DNA of 51,932 nucleotides, from assembly GCA_003151955.1 (NCBI GenBank), contig PLZB01000070.1, positions 86,678 to 138,609 on the forward strand, in the 5' to 3' direction. The notes beneath the pieces are model-generated. The model was not told the DNA's origin. It did not search any database and saw only the letters and a list, made by a program, of their open reading frames with translations. This document shows positions 19,581 to 28,500 of the stretch, one piece after another. Source of the stretch: Acidimicrobiaceae bacterium. GTDB lineage: Bacteria > Actinomycetota > Acidimicrobiia > Acidimicrobiales > UBA8190. Every line of letters begins with the position of its first letter. Position 1 is the first letter of the stretch. Position numbers and translations under genes: made by a program.

Positions 19581-19609
19581 AGTGTGGCACGGACCCGGCC
19601 GGGTGGCAA
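19581..19609 (-). promoter_or_regulatory. Promoter of the ilvBNC operon
   Basis: TTGCCA (19609-19604), 17 bases, then CACACT (19586-19581). The start of transcription would fall near 19574, about 3 bases before the leader-peptide ATG. Confidence 0.55.
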
Positions 19610-19614
19610 CCCTG

Positions 19615-19620
19615 TAATCT
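19615..19620 (+). promoter_or_regulatory. -10 box for the SGNH-esterase gene
   Basis: TAATCT lies 27 bases before the ATG at 19648. Unlike many neighbours this transcript would keep a short leader with a GGGGAGGG ribosome binding site. The box overlaps the -35 side of the divergent ilv promoter. Confidence 0.45.
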
Positions 19621-19647
19621 CGGACCTTCTTCGGTGGGGAGGGTCCG

Positions 19648-21276
19648 ATGGCTCGACGGGGTCGGGGTGTGCGGTGGGCGTCGGCGCTGGCCGCCGGGAC
19701 CCTCCTGGCCGGAGGAGCCCCGACGATGACCGGCACAGGCCGGGCCGGGGCCGCCGTCGGGCCCCACAGCCCGCCCGTCTCCTACGACCTGGCCCTGGGG
19801 GACTCCCTGGCCGCGGGGGACGGGTCCCCCGACTCGTTGGGGTACGTCAACGACCTCTACGCCCACGAGGTCACCCTCCATCCCGGCCTCCAGCTCGAGA
19901 ACATCGCCTGCGGAGGGGCCACCACCGACACCATGCTCAACGGCGGGGGGAGCTGCCACTACTCCTCGGGGACCCAACTCGGCGACGCCGAGGCCTTCCT
20001 CGAGGCCCACCCCGGCCAGGTCACCTTCGTGACCATCGACATCGGGGCCAACAACGTCGACAGCTGCATCACCGGGACCGGGGCCGTCAACCCCCCCTGC
20101 ATCGCGGCCGGGCTCGGGCGGGTCCAGTCCGAGCTCCCCCAGATCCTGGCCGGCCTCCGGGCCGCCGGTGGAGCCGTCCCCGTGGTGGGGATGACCTACT
20201 ACGACCCCTTCCTGGCCCTCTGGAACGACGGCCCCGCCTGGCAGGGCACCGTTCGGCTCAGCGTCGCCTTCGCCCAGGTCCTCAACAGCGACCTCACCCA
20301 CATCTACGGCCAGGCCGGCGCCCCAGCCGCCGACGTCCAGGGCGGCTTCGCCACCTTGGACTGGACTCCCGACGCCTCCTACAACGGCCAGACCGTCCCC
20401 GACAACGTGGGCCGGATCTGCACCCTGACCCTCATGTGCGCCAGCCTCAACATCCACGCCAACGACGGCGGCCACGCCATCATCGCCGCCGCCTTCGCCT
20501 CGGCCCTCGACCGCCTCCTGGCCGGCGGGGGCAACGGCCTCTGGTTGGCCGACGGGACCGGCGGGGTCCACCCCCTGGGTAACGCCCCCGCCCTGGGATC
20601 GGCCACCCTGACCTCCGGCGTCGCCGCCCTCGTTCCCACCCCCGACCACCTGGGCTACTGGCTCGTCACCACCCCCGGACGGGTCCTCGCCTTCGGGGAC
20701 GCCGCCAGCCACGGGGATCTCACCACCGCCGGCGTCACCACGGCCGGCGTCGTCGGGATGGCCCCGACCCGCGACGGCGGGGGCTACTGGCTGGTGGCCG
20801 CCGACGGCGGGGTCTTCGCCTTCGGCGACGCCGGCTTCTTCGGCTCGATGGGGGGCCGGCCCCTGAACCGCCCCGTGGTGGGCATGGCCCCCTCCCCCAG
20901 CGGCCTCGGCTACTGGCTGGTGGCCGCCGACGGGGGGATCTTCGCCTTCGGGGACACCACCTTCTCGGGATCGATGGGCGCCGTCCCCCTGAACGCCCCC
21001 GTGGTGGCCCTGGCCGCCACCCCCGACGGGAACGGCTACTGGCTGGCCGCCGCCGACGGGGGGATCTTCGCCTTCGGCGACGCCTCCTTCCTGGGCTCGA
21101 TGGGGGGCCGACCCCTCAACCGGCCCGTCACCGCCTTCGTCCCCACCCCCACCGGGGCCGGCTACTGGCTGGCCGCCACCGACGGTGGAGTCTTCGCCTT
21201 CGGCGACGCCCCCTTCCCGGGCTCCCTGGTCGGTACCGTCCTGCCCCGACCCGTCACCAGCGCGGCCGCGGACTGA
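19648..21276 (+). CDS. Secreted SGNH/GDSL esterase with C-terminal propeller-like repeats
   Basis: A 542-residue protein. A signal peptide (about 1-33, ending near GRAGA) is followed by an SGNH hydrolase domain: block I LALGDSLAAGDGS (nucleophile Ser), block II IACGGATTD, block III TIDIGANNVDSC, and HANDGGHA carrying the Asp-x2-His of block V (about residue 273). From about residue 295 to the end there are about five or six repeats of about 48 residues built on GYWLVAADGGIFAFGD and FxGSMGGRPLN; these repeats are frequent in Acidimicrobiia extracellular proteins and probably form a beta-propeller-like surface for binding polymer or wall. Likely a secreted lipase or carbohydrate esterase; substrate unknown. 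Confidence 0.85.
   Translation: MARRGRGVRWASALAAGTLLAGGAPTMTGTGRAGAAVGPHSPPVSYDLALGDSLAAGDGSPDSLGYVNDLYAHEVTLHPGLQLENIACGGATTDTMLNGGGSCHYSSGTQLGDAEAFLEAHPGQVTFVTIDIGANNVDSCITGTGAVNPPCIAAGLGRVQSELPQILAGLRAAGGAVPVVGMTYYDPFLALWNDGPAWQGTVRLSVAFAQVLNSDLTHIYGQAGAPAADVQGGFATLDWTPDASYNGQTVPDNVGRICTLTLMCASLNIHANDGGHAIIAAAFASALDRLLAGGGNGLWLADGTGGVHPLGNAPALGSATLTSGVAALVPTPDHLGYWLVTTPGRVLAFGDAASHGDLTTAGVTTAGVVGMAPTRDGGGYWLVAADGGVFAFGDAGFFGSMGGRPLNRPVVGMAPSPSGLGYWLVAADGGIFAFGDTTFSGSMGAVPLNAPVVALAATPDGNGYWLAAADGGIFAFGDASFLGSMGGRPLNRPVTAFVPTPTGAGYWLAATDGGVFAFGDAPFPGSLVGTVLPRPVTSAAAD
20530..21270 (+). repeat. In-frame repeats coding for YWLVAADGG-FAFGD modules
   Basis: Four strong and one or two weaker copies of a unit of about 144 bases encode GYWLVAADGGIFAFGDA plus a variable loop with GSMGGRPLNRPV. 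DNA identity is highest among the last four copies, which points to tandem duplication within the gene. This is a protein-domain repeat, not a CRISPR array. Confidence 0.8.
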
Positions 21277-22148
21277 GCGCCGTTCCGCCCCACTACGGCC
21301 GGCGACGGTTCCTGGCCGCTGGGGCCGCCGTCGGACTGGCCGCGGCCGTCGGACTCGGCCTCGACGACCTCCTGACCGGGCGACCGGCGGCCCGGCCGGC
21401 ATCCGCCACCTCCTCCTCCACCACGACCACCGACCCGGGCCGGTTGGTCTCCGGGACCTTCCACTCCTCCCGCCGTGGTGTCGAGGTCGGCTGGACGGTC
21501 TCCTACCCGCCGGGCCGGCACCCGGGTGACGGGACCCCCCTCTGCCTCGTCCTCCACGGCTACGCCGCCGACCACACCACCGCCTTCACCCAACTCGCCC
21601 TCCAGGACCCCCAACGGGCCGCCGCCCTCGGGCATCCCCCGAAGCCGATCGTGCTGGCCGCGGCCAACGGGGGGAACGGCTACTGGCACCCCAGGAGCAA
21701 CGGGGACGATCCCCAGGGCATGCTCGTCCACGAATTCCTGCCCCTGCTGGCCGCCCTGGGCCTCCCAACCGGCCAGGTCGTCGTCCTGGGCTGGTCGATG
21801 GGCGGCTACGGGGCCCTCCTCCTGGCCGAGACCTACCCCGGCCTGATCGCCCGAGTGGCCGCCGAGAGCCCGGCCATCTGGCCGTCCGACGCCGCCTCCC
21901 GCAACGCCAACCCTGACGCCTTCGACTCCCCGGCCGACTGGGCCGCCCACGACGTGGTCGGCCACCTCCCGGCTCTGGGGACAACTCCCGTCAGGATCGA
22001 CTGCGGGCTCTCCGATCCGTTCCTCCCGGCCTCCCGGGAGCTCGCCGTCCTCCTCGGCCCCGGCCGTGTCGTCCTCGGGCCCGGCGGTCACGACCCCGCC
22101 TTCTGGCAGTCCCGGGCCCCGGCCCAGCTCGACTTCCTGACCGCCTGA
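21273..22148 (+). CDS. Tat-exported alpha/beta-hydrolase (esterase), probable CTG start
   Basis: About 291 residues. A twin-arginine signal GRRRFLAAGAAVGLAAAVGL is in frame with the hydrolase but has no ATG, GTG or TTG before it. CTG at 21273 overlaps the stop of the upstream gene as CTGA and is the only near-cognate start. The first TTG (21444) would delete the signal. The mature part has LVLHGYAADHTTAF, ANGGNGYWHPRSNG, the nucleophile elbow LGWSMGGYGALLLAE, the Asp region (CGLSDPF) and a late His (PGGHDPAFW), as in esterase-D/enterochelin-esterase-like enzymes. It is probably co-expressed with the secreted SGNH esterase. Confidence 0.72.
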   Translation: MSAVPPHYGRRRFLAAGAAVGLAAAVGLGLDDLLTGRPAARPASATSSSTTTTDPGRLVSGTFHSSRRGVEVGWTVSYPPGRHPGDGTPLCLVLHGYAADHTTAFTQLALQDPQRAAALGHPPKPIVLAAANGGNGYWHPRSNGDDPQGMLVHEFLPLLAALGLPTGQVVVLGWSMGGYGALLLAETYPGLIARVAAESPAIWPSDAASRNANPDAFDSPADWAAHDVVGHLPALGTTPVRIDCGLSDPFLPASRELAVLLGPGRVVLGPGGHDPAFWQSRAPAQLDFLTA

Positions 22149-22178
22149 GTGACCGCCGCCCCGGGCGGAGATCCGGGA

Positions 22179-22700
22179 TCAGCCCCCGGCGCCGGAGCCC
22201 GTCGGGTCGAGGATCCTGGCCGCCGCCTCCCGGCCGGCGACGGGGAGCCCGGCTGGGTCGAGGAGGCCGAGCTGGACGAGGACGGTGGCCTGGTCCCAGT
22301 AGATGTGCTCGTAGGCGATCCTCCCCTCCTCCACCCCGACGACCACGACGAAGGCCACCGAGACGGACCGGCCGGTGGGGGCGATCCCCGGGAGCATCCA
22401 CTCGATCTCCTGGGTGTGGGTGAAGGAGATGACGAGCTCGTCGACGAGCCGGTCCTCCCCGATGGTTCGGGACACCTCGGTGAACTCGACGTCGGGGGGG
22501 AAGAACTTCCCGATGAGGTGGTCGGCGTAGAAGGCCCGGACCCCCTCCCGGCCGGCCCCCCCGACCAGGGAGGGGACGTTGACCAGGTGGGGGTGGTCCG
22601 TCATCGTGGCCATGGTCGTCTCGAGGTCCCCGGCCAGCTCCGCCTCCATGTGCCGGGCGAAGAGCTCCGCCATCGCCTCCTGGTCCGCTCGTTCCGCCAC
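22179..22700 (-). CDS. SnoaL/NTF2-like (ester-cyclase-type) protein
   Basis: A 173-residue protein of the NTF2-like cone fold: MAELFARHMEAELAGDLETT, MTDHPHLVNVPSLVGGAGREG, VRAFYADHLIGKFFPPDVEF, then TRSVSVAFVVVVG-type strands and YEHIYWDQATVLVQLGLL. Related proteins are polyketide cyclases, ester cyclases or stress-related binding proteins; catalytic assignment is not possible from sequence alone. The start is a GTG with GGGGAGAC 1-2 bases upstream. It ends 30 bases from the convergent esterase and lies 35 bases downstream of ilvD, so it may be cotranscribed. Confidence 0.75.
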   Translation of the reverse strand: MAERADQEAMAELFARHMEAELAGDLETTMATMTDHPHLVNVPSLVGGAGREGVRAFYADHLIGKFFPPDVEFTEVSRTIGEDRLVDELVISFTHTQEIEWMLPGIAPTGRSVSVAFVVVVGVEEGRIAYEHIYWDQATVLVQLGLLDPAGLPVAGREAAARILDPTGSGAGG

Positions 22701-22735
22701 GTCTCCCCTTCAGTCCGCCCGGGCCGGCTCCCACC

Positions 22736-24439
22736 CTAGGGCTCGGTGACCGCTCCCCGCTCGGCTCCGGTCACCAGCCGGGCGTACTTGGCCAGGACCC
22801 CCGTCGTGTACCGGGGCTCGGGGACCTTCCAGTCGAGCCGCCGCCGGGCCAGCTCGGCCTCGTCGACCTCGAGGTCGATCCGCTTGGCCGTGGTGTCGAT
22901 CACGATCCGGTCCCCGTCGACCACGAGGGAGATCGGCCCCCCGTCGACGGCCTCGGGTGCGACGTGGCCGATGCAGAAGCCGTGGGTCCCCCCCGAGAAC
23001 CGCCCGTCGGTGACGAGGGCACAGTCCCCGCCCCGGCCCGCCCCCTTCATGGCCCCGGTGACGGCCAGCATCTCCCGCATCCCCGGGCCCCCCTTGGGGC
23101 CCTCGTAGCGGATGACGACAACCGTCCCCGGCTCGATGGTCCCGGCCAGGATGGCGTCGAGGGCGCCCTGCTCCCCGTCGAAGACCCGGGCCGGGCCATC
23201 GAACCGGTCGAAGTCGATCCCGGCCACCTTCACCACCCCACCCTTCGGAGCCAACGATCCCCGCACCACGGCGATCCCCCCGGTGGCGTGGATCGGATCG
23301 GACAGGGGGTGGACGACCTCCCCGTCGGGGGCGGGCGGGTCGAGGGCGGCCAGGTTCTCCCCCACCGTCCTCCCCGTCACCGTCAGACAGTCCCCGTGGA
23401 GGAGCCCCGCCTCGAGGAGCTCCCGCATCACGACGGCCACCCCCCCGATCCGGTCCACGTCGACCATGTGGTACTTCCCGTGGGGCTTCGTGTCGGCGAT
23501 GTGGGGCACCCGGGCCCCGATCCGGTTGAAGTCGTCGAGGTCCAGCTCGACCCGGGCCTCATGGGCGATGGCCATGAGGTGGAGGACGGCGTTGGTCGAC
23601 CCCCCCAGCGCCATCACCACGGCGATGGCGTTCTCGAAGGCCTCCTTCGTCATGATCTGCCGGGGCCGGATGTCGGCCCGGAGGAGCTCGACGACAGCCT
23701 GCCCCGAGGCGTAGGCCAGGTCGTCCCGGCGGCGGTCCACGGCGGCCGGGGCCGCCGATCCCGGCAACGACATCCCGATGGCCTCGGCCACCGAGGCCAT
23801 GGTGTTGGCCGTGAACATCCCGGCGCAGGACCCCTCGGTCGGACAGGCGTTGTGCTCGATGAGGGAGAGCTCCTCGTCGGTGAGGGCCCCGGCGGCGTGA
23901 GCCCCGACGGCCTCGAAGACGCTCACGATGTCGAGGGCCCGGTCCCCGACCCGGCCCGGGAGGATCGACCCCCCGTAGAGGAAGACCGAGGGGAGGTTGA
24001 TCCGGGCCGCCGCCATGAGCATCCCCGGGAGGGACTTGTCGCAGCCGGCGAAGGTGACGAGGGCGTCGAACCGCTCTGCGTGCATGACCGTCTCCACCGA
24101 GTCGGCGATGACCTCCCGGGAGACGAGCGAGGCCCGCATCCCCTCGTGCCCCATGGAGATCCCGTCGCTGACGGCGATGGTGACGAACTCGATGGGGAAC
24201 CCCCCGGAGTCCCGGATCCCGACCTTGGCCCGCTTGGCCAGCCGGTCGAGGGGCATGTTGCAGGGGGTGACCTCGTTCCAGGAGGATGCCACGGCCACCT
24301 GGGGCTTCCCCCAGTCGTCGTCGGTCATCCCGACGGCCCGGAGCATGGCCCGGGCCGGTGCCCGGGTCGGCCCGTCGGTGACCTCCCAGCTCCGGAGCTT
24401 CATCCCGTGGTCGGTCCCCGTGGTCTCGTCGTCAGCCAT
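22736..24439 (-). CDS. ilvD: Dihydroxy-acid dehydratase
   Basis: IlvD dehydrates dihydroxyisovalerate and dihydroxymethylvalerate, the third step of the valine/isoleucine pathway. The 567-residue protein carries the three iron-sulphur cysteine regions: [25 protein letters not shown] and [16 protein letters not shown]. It also has [14 protein letters not shown] and the C-terminal GGPGMREML and [18 protein letters not shown] 24439 follows TAGTCT by 7 bases, a leaderless start. It has no attenuator, unlike ilvBNC, so it is separately regulated. Confidence 0.95.
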   Translation of the reverse strand: MADDETTGTDHGMKLRSWEVTDGPTRAPARAMLRAVGMTDDDWGKPQVAVASSWNEVTPCNMPLDRLAKRAKVGIRDSGGFPIEFVTIAVSDGISMGHEGMRASLVSREVIADSVETVMHAERFDALVTFAGCDKSLPGMLMAAARINLPSVFLYGGSILPGRVGDRALDIVSVFEAVGAHAAGALTDEELSLIEHNACPTEGSCAGMFTANTMASVAEAIGMSLPGSAAPAAVDRRRDDLAYASGQAVVELLRADIRPRQIMTKEAFENAIAVVMALGGSTNAVLHLMAIAHEARVELDLDDFNRIGARVPHIADTKPHGKYHMVDVDRIGGVAVVMRELLEAGLLHGDCLTVTGRTVGENLAALDPPAPDGEVVHPLSDPIHATGGIAVVRGSLAPKGGVVKVAGIDFDRFDGPARVFDGEQGALDAILAGTIEPGTVVVIRYEGPKGGPGMREMLAVTGAMKGAGRGGDCALVTDGRFSGGTHGFCIGHVAPEAVDGGPISLVVDGDRIVIDTTAKRIDLEVDEAELARRRLDWKVPEPRYTTGVLAKYARLVTGAERGAVTEP

Positions 24440-24446
24440 GGCCGAC

Positions 24447-24452
24447 AGACTA
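24447..24452 (-). promoter_or_regulatory. -10 box of ilvD
   Basis: TAGTCT, seven bases, then the ATG at 24439. The box lies inside the end of the upstream membrane gene, whose stop codon it overlaps. Confidence 0.55.
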
Positions 24453-25082
24453 GGACGAGGGCTCCGCCCCCGGATCCGGGCCCGGTCCACCCAGGACCTC
24501 CCGGGCTTCGGCCTCGATCACCGCATCGGGCCCGAGCCCCTGGCGGAGCACCTCCCCGAATCCCGATCCGAGCGCCTCGAGTCCGACGTCGACCCGGTTC
24601 CCCCCGCTGTCCTCGATGACGAGCGACCGGGGCCCGATGGCGTCCTGGCCACTCCCCGGGAACCTCCCCGGGAATCCCCCGCCCGGGAATCCCCCACCCG
24701 GGAAGCCCCCGCCGTCGATCAGCCGCACAGACCGGACCTGGTCGAGGTCGATGGTCCGCCACCGCCGGACGACCCGGACCCCGATCCAGCCGGGCCCGGC
24801 GGCCAGGGCCGCCCGTCGGCCCACCAGAACCGTCCCGACGAGGACGGCCAGGGGCACCGCACCGAAGAGAAACCCGAGGACGGCCATGGCCAGGGGATGG
24901 CCGAAGGCCTCGGCGAAGAGGAGCCCGATCACGGCCACCGAGGCCAGGAGGACCAGGGAGATCTTCTTCACCGTCCCGAGCACCCTCCGCACCAGGAGGG
25001 ACCGCCGGAACGGCCAGACCACCTGGGGACCACCCGACCGGGCCGTCCGGATCGCACCGAGAAGACCGTCACGTGCAGCCAT
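24450..25082 (-). CDS. Membrane protein with PH-like domain and GGGFP repeats
   Basis: A 210-residue protein. Basic N-terminus, two membrane helices (about 40-62 and 66-90), then a cytoplasmic beta-rich part resembling bacterial PH domains ([20 protein letters not shown]). This is interrupted by a Gly/Phe/Pro repeat [20 protein letters not shown] at about 124-143, followed by [20 protein letters not shown] and an acidic Pro-rich tail. No catalytic motif is seen. The start ATG at 25082 is preceded by weak signals only. It precedes ilvD and overlaps its promoter. Confidence 0.65.
   Translation of the reverse strand: MAARDGLLGAIRTARSGGPQVVWPFRRSLLVRRVLGTVKKISLVLLASVAVIGLLFAEAFGHPLAMAVLGFLFGAVPLAVLVGTVLVGRRAALAAGPGWIGVRVVRRWRTIDLDQVRSVRLIDGGGFPGGGFPGGGFPGRFPGSGQDAIGPRSLVIEDSGGNRVDVGLEALGSGFGEVLRQGLGPDAVIEAEAREVLGGPGPDPGAEPSS
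24653..24711. repeat. 15-bp tandem repeat in coding sequence
   Basis: Nearly four copies of a 15-base unit (minus strand GGGGGATTCCCGGGC-like) code for the GGGFP pentapeptide repeats. Copies differ by one or two bases. Such short tandem units can change number by slippage. Confidence 0.8.
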
Positions 25083-25205
25083 GCCCCCCAGATTACGGGG
25101 AGGATCCGTCCGTTCGGGCCGCGCCCCCCCTGGACCGGGTCATGCCCGGCTCCGACTGGACCGAGCTCCACCCGCCGACCCATCCCCCCGGCGAATGGGC
25201 GGCCC

Positions 25206-26675
25206 TCAGCCCTTGAGCCGCTCCAGCTCGGCCGCCACGACCTTCCCGTTGGCCTTCCCCTTCGAGGCCTTCATGACGATCCCGGTGAAGAAGCCGGCCA
25301 GCTTGGCCTCCCCCTCGAGGTAGCGGGCCCACTCCCCCGGGTTGGCCTCGACGGCGTCGGACACCAGCCGGGCCGTCGAGTCATCCCCGAGGGCCTCGAA
25401 GCCGAGCCGGGCCGCGATCTCAGCGGGAGTACCCTTTTCGCCGAGCTTCGCAACGAGAGCGGCAGACTCTTTGCCGTGGTCGAGCAGCGTGGCCAGTACG
25501 GATTTGGCCTGAGTGGCTGACAACAGACCTTCCTGCTCAAGCCTGAGAATGGTGACGTAGGAGATCGGGTCGACCTCGCGAGCCCCGTCAGGATTGGCCG
25601 AAGCCTCGTTGGCCGTCCGGGCCAGGGCCAGGGCCGGGCCGATCCCGGCGGCGACGGCCGCCTCGACCAGGCCCTCGAGGTCCTTCTCCACCACCCCGAC
25701 GATCTGGTCCGTCCTTCCCCCGGCGGCCTCCCCGAGGAGCTCCGTCAGCTTCCGCCGCCGGTCGGCCGGCATCGGGCCCATGGACCTGGCCACGTCGGCC
25801 ACCCAGTCGGCCGAGGGGGACAGGGGGACGAGGTCGGGCTCGGGGAAGTAGCGGTAGTCGAAAGCCTCCTCCTTGGACCGGAGGGTGACGGTCCGGCCCT
25901 GGTCCTCGTCCCAGTGGCGGGTCTGCTGGACGACCCGCTCCCCCGACTCGATGAGGGCGACCTGCCGGCCGATCTCGTGCTCGATGGCCCGGGCCAGGGA
26001 GTGGAGGGAGTTGAGGTTCTTGATCTCGCACCGGGTCCCGAGCTCGGCCCGGCCGGCGGGGCGGACCGAGACGTTGGCGTCGACCCGCATCGACCCCTCC
26101 TCCATCCGGCCGTCCGAGGACCCCGAGGCCACCAGGATGGCCCGGAGCTCCCCGGCGTAGAGGCGGGCCTGGGCGGCCGAGAAGATGTCGGGCCGGGAGA
26201 CGATCTCGACCAGGGGGACCCCGGCCCGGTTGTAGTCGACGAGGGAGTGGGCCGCCCCGTGGATCCGGCCCCCCTCCCCCCCGATGTGGCCCGTCTTCCC
26301 GGTGTCCTCCTCGAGGTGGGCCCGCTCGATCCCCACCGTGCTCCCGTCGGGGAGCTCGAGGCGACCACCCACGTTGATGGGGGCGTCGTACTGGCTGACC
26401 TGGTAGTCCTTCGGCATGTCGGGGTAGAAGTAGTTCTTCCGGTGGAACACCGAGGGCCGGATCTCGCAGTGGAGCGCCGTCCCGATCCGCATGGCCAGCT
26501 CCACCGCTCCCTCGTTCAGGACCGGGAGCGACCCCGGGAGCCCGAGGCAGACGGGGCAGACGTTGGTGTTGGGCTCGTCCCCGAAGGCGTTCCGGCAGCC
26601 ACAGAAGAGCTTGGTGGCGGTCTTCAGCTCGCAGTGGACCTCGAGGCCGATGACCGGTTCCCAGGTCCCGCTCAC
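25206..26675 (-). CDS. gatB: Aspartyl/glutamyl-tRNA amidotransferase subunit B
   Basis: GatB phosphorylates mischarged Glu-tRNA(Gln) or Asp-tRNA(Asn) in the GatCAB complex. The 489-residue protein shows [20 protein letters not shown], the CGC and CPVCLGLPG zinc-binding region, [28 protein letters not shown], and [16 protein letters not shown]. The C-terminal YqeY-like tail domain binds tRNA and ends [21 protein letters not shown]. The GTG at 26675 overlaps the gatA stop (GTGA), fixing the start. A block of codons around 25430-25595 has unlike usage. It is last in the operon hydrolase-gatC-gatA-gatB. Confidence 0.95.
   Translation of the reverse strand: MSGTWEPVIGLEVHCELKTATKLFCGCRNAFGDEPNTNVCPVCLGLPGSLPVLNEGAVELAMRIGTALHCEIRPSVFHRKNYFYPDMPKDYQVSQYDAPINVGGRLELPDGSTVGIERAHLEEDTGKTGHIGGEGGRIHGAAHSLVDYNRAGVPLVEIVSRPDIFSAAQARLYAGELRAILVASGSSDGRMEEGSMRVDANVSVRPAGRAELGTRCEIKNLNSLHSLARAIEHEIGRQVALIESGERVVQQTRHWDEDQGRTVTLRSKEEAFDYRYFPEPDLVPLSPSADWVADVARSMGPMPADRRRKLTELLGEAAGGRTDQIVGVVEKDLEGLVEAAVAAGIGPALALARTANEASANPDGAREVDPISYVTILRLEQEGLLSATQAKSVLATLLDHGKESAALVAKLGEKGTPAEIAARLGFEALGDDSTARLVSDAVEANPGEWARYLEGEAKLAGFFTGIVMKASKGKANGKVVAAELERLKG
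25430..25595 (-). other. Codon-usage mosaic patch inside gatB
   Basis: This stretch codes for [20 protein letters not shown] and the following residues up to GTPAEI. It uses codons rare elsewhere in the window (ATT, CTT, TTG, TCA, ACT, AAA, GTA, GAA, TCT, GTT, GGT), while flanking gatB codons almost all end in C or G. The reading frame is intact. It looks like a short recombination tract or gene conversion from a less GC-rich relative. Confidence 0.6.
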
Positions 26676-28186
26676 GAGTCCTCCCCTCCGGCCCGGCCCC
26701 CGCTCCCGAGGGTGGCGGCCGCCACCCGGGGCAGGCCCAGGGCCGGGGCCGCCCCCTCCAACACCGCGGCGACCTGGAAGAGCAGGCCCTCCTCGAGGGC
26801 GGGGGCCATGAGCTGGGCCCCCACCGGCAGGCCCAGCCCGTCGGTCCCGAAGGGGACGCTCACGGCGGGGTGACCGGCCAGGTTGGAGGGGATGGTGCAG
26901 ACGTCGTTCAGGTACATGGCCAGGGGATCGTCGACCTTGTCCCCCAGGGCGAAGGCCGTGGTCGGGGTGGTGGCCCCGAGGAGGATGTCGACCCGGCCGT
27001 AGGCGCTGTCCAGGGCCCCGATGATCAGCGTCCGGATCTTCTGGGCCTGGCCGTAGTAGGCGTCGTAGTACCCGGCCGAGAGGGCGTAGGTCCCGAGCAT
27101 GATCCTCCGCTTCACCTCCGGCCCGAACCCCGCCGCCCGGGTGGCCGCGTTCATGGCCCCCACGTCGGGCCCGTCGACCCGGAGCCCGTAGCGGACCCCG
27201 TCGTAGCGGGCCAGGTTCGAGGAGGCCTCGGCCGGGGCCAGGAGGTAGTAGGCGGGCAGGGCGTAGCGGAGCTCGGGGACCGAGACCTCCTCCACCGAGG
27301 CCCCGGCGCCGGCCAGCGCCTCGGCCGCCTCCCGGATCCGGCCCCGGACCTCCGGGTCCATCCCCTCCCCCTCGACCAGCTCCCGGAGGACCCCGATCCG
27401 GACCCCCCCGACCCCGTCGTCGAGCCGGCTCGAGCACCGGGGGGCGGGCCGGTCGAGAGAGGTCGAGTCCCGGTCGTCGTGGCCCCCGATCACATCGAAG
27501 AGGAGGGCGGCGTCGGCCACCGTCCGGGCGAAGGGCCCGATCTGGTCCAGGGAGCTGGCAAAGGCCACCAGCCCGTACCGGGAGACGGCCCCGTAGGTCG
27601 GCTTCATCCCCACCACCCCACAGAGGGCGGCCGGCTGCCGGATCGACCCCCCCGTGTCCGACCCCAGCGCCAGCGGGGCCATCCCCGAGGCCACCGCCGC
27701 CGCCGACCCCCCGCTCGATCCACCCGGGACCCGGGACGGGTCATGGGGGTTCCGGGTCGGCCCGAAGGCGGAGTTCTCCGTCGAGGACCCCATGGCGAAC
27801 TCGTCGAGGTTCGTCTTCCCGATGGCGACGGCCCCGGCGGCCCGGACCCGCTCGACCACGGTGGCGTCGTAGGGAGGCTTCCAGCCCTCCAGGATCCTCG
27901 ACGAGCAGGTCGTCGGGATCCCCCGGGTGCAGAGGTTGTCCTTGAGGGCGATCGGGACCCCGGCCAGCGGGCCCGGGTCCTCCCCCGCCGCCACCTGCCG
28001 GTCGACCGCCGCCGCCGCCGCCCGGGCCTCGTCGGCCAGGACGACCAGGAAGGCGTGGAGCTCCCCGTCGCAGCCGGCGATGGCGGCCAGATGCTCCTCG
28101 ACGACGTCTGCGGCCGAGACCTCACCGGCCCGGACGGCGGCAGCCAGGGCCAGAGCCGGACCCCGCCTCCCGACGGCGGCCGTCAC
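26672..28186 (-). CDS. gatA: Aspartyl/glutamyl-tRNA amidotransferase subunit A
   Basis: GatA is the glutaminase of GatCAB. The 504-residue amidase-signature protein contains the Ser-cisSer-Lys triad: Lys in [12 protein letters not shown], the cis-Ser in [13 protein letters not shown] and the nucleophile Ser in [17 protein letters not shown]. It also has [19 protein letters not shown] and [23 protein letters not shown] 28186 overlaps the gatC stop as GTGA; the open frame beyond is not coding. It channels ammonia to GatB. Confidence 0.96.
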   Translation of the reverse strand: MTAAVGRRGPALALAAAVRAGEVSAADVVEEHLAAIAGCDGELHAFLVVLADEARAAAAAVDRQVAAGEDPGPLAGVPIALKDNLCTRGIPTTCSSRILEGWKPPYDATVVERVRAAGAVAIGKTNLDEFAMGSSTENSAFGPTRNPHDPSRVPGGSSGGSAAAVASGMAPLALGSDTGGSIRQPAALCGVVGMKPTYGAVSRYGLVAFASSLDQIGPFARTVADAALLFDVIGGHDDRDSTSLDRPAPRCSSRLDDGVGGVRIGVLRELVEGEGMDPEVRGRIREAAEALAGAGASVEEVSVPELRYALPAYYLLAPAEASSNLARYDGVRYGLRVDGPDVGAMNAATRAAGFGPEVKRRIMLGTYALSAGYYDAYYGQAQKIRTLIIGALDSAYGRVDILLGATTPTTAFALGDKVDDPLAMYLNDVCTIPSNLAGHPAVSVPFGTDGLGLPVGAQLMAPALEEGLLFQVAAVLEGAAPALGLPRVAAATLGSGGRAGGEDS

Positions 28187-28500
28187 GAGGGCTCCCCCAG
28201 GATCCGGGGCACCCGGAACCGCTGGTCCTCGACGGCCGGGGCCATGGCCAGGACCTCCTCCCGGTCGACCGAGGGCCGGACCACGTCGGGCCGGAGGACG
28301 TTCTCGAGCGGGAGGGGATGGGCCGTCGGGACCAGCCCCGACGTGTCGAGGGCGGCGATCTCGGCCGCGTGGTCGAGGACGACGGCCAGCTGCCGGGCGT
28401 AGGTCCCGAGCTCCTCCTCCGTCAGCTCGATCCGGGCCAGCCGGGCCACGTAGGCGGCGTCCTCCCTGGTCAGCCCGGCCCGGGACCCCTCTCCGGCCAT
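28183..28500 (-). CDS. gatC: Aspartyl/glutamyl-tRNA amidotransferase subunit C
   Basis: The 105-residue GatC wraps around GatA and GatB to stabilise the complex. It shows the family pattern [40 protein letters not shown] and the C-terminal [20 protein letters not shown]. Its ATG at 28500 shares the A of the upstream hydrolase stop codon (TGATG), so it is translated by coupling. Codon use and frame agree with the neighbours. Confidence 0.94.
   Translation of the reverse strand: MAGEGSRAGLTREDAAYVARLARIELTEEELGTYARQLAVVLDHAAEIAALDTSGLVPTAHPLPLENVLRPDVVRPSVDREEVLAMAPAVEDQRFRVPRILGEPS

Noticed and set aside
17807..19729. A plus-strand open frame of 640 codons opposite ilvB
   Set aside because: ilvB on the other strand is certain; the composition is that of a shadow frame.
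20760..21240. Regularly spaced repeats that could suggest a CRISPR array
   Set aside because: The spacing of about 144 bases, the open reading frame and the conserved peptide show protein-domain repeats.
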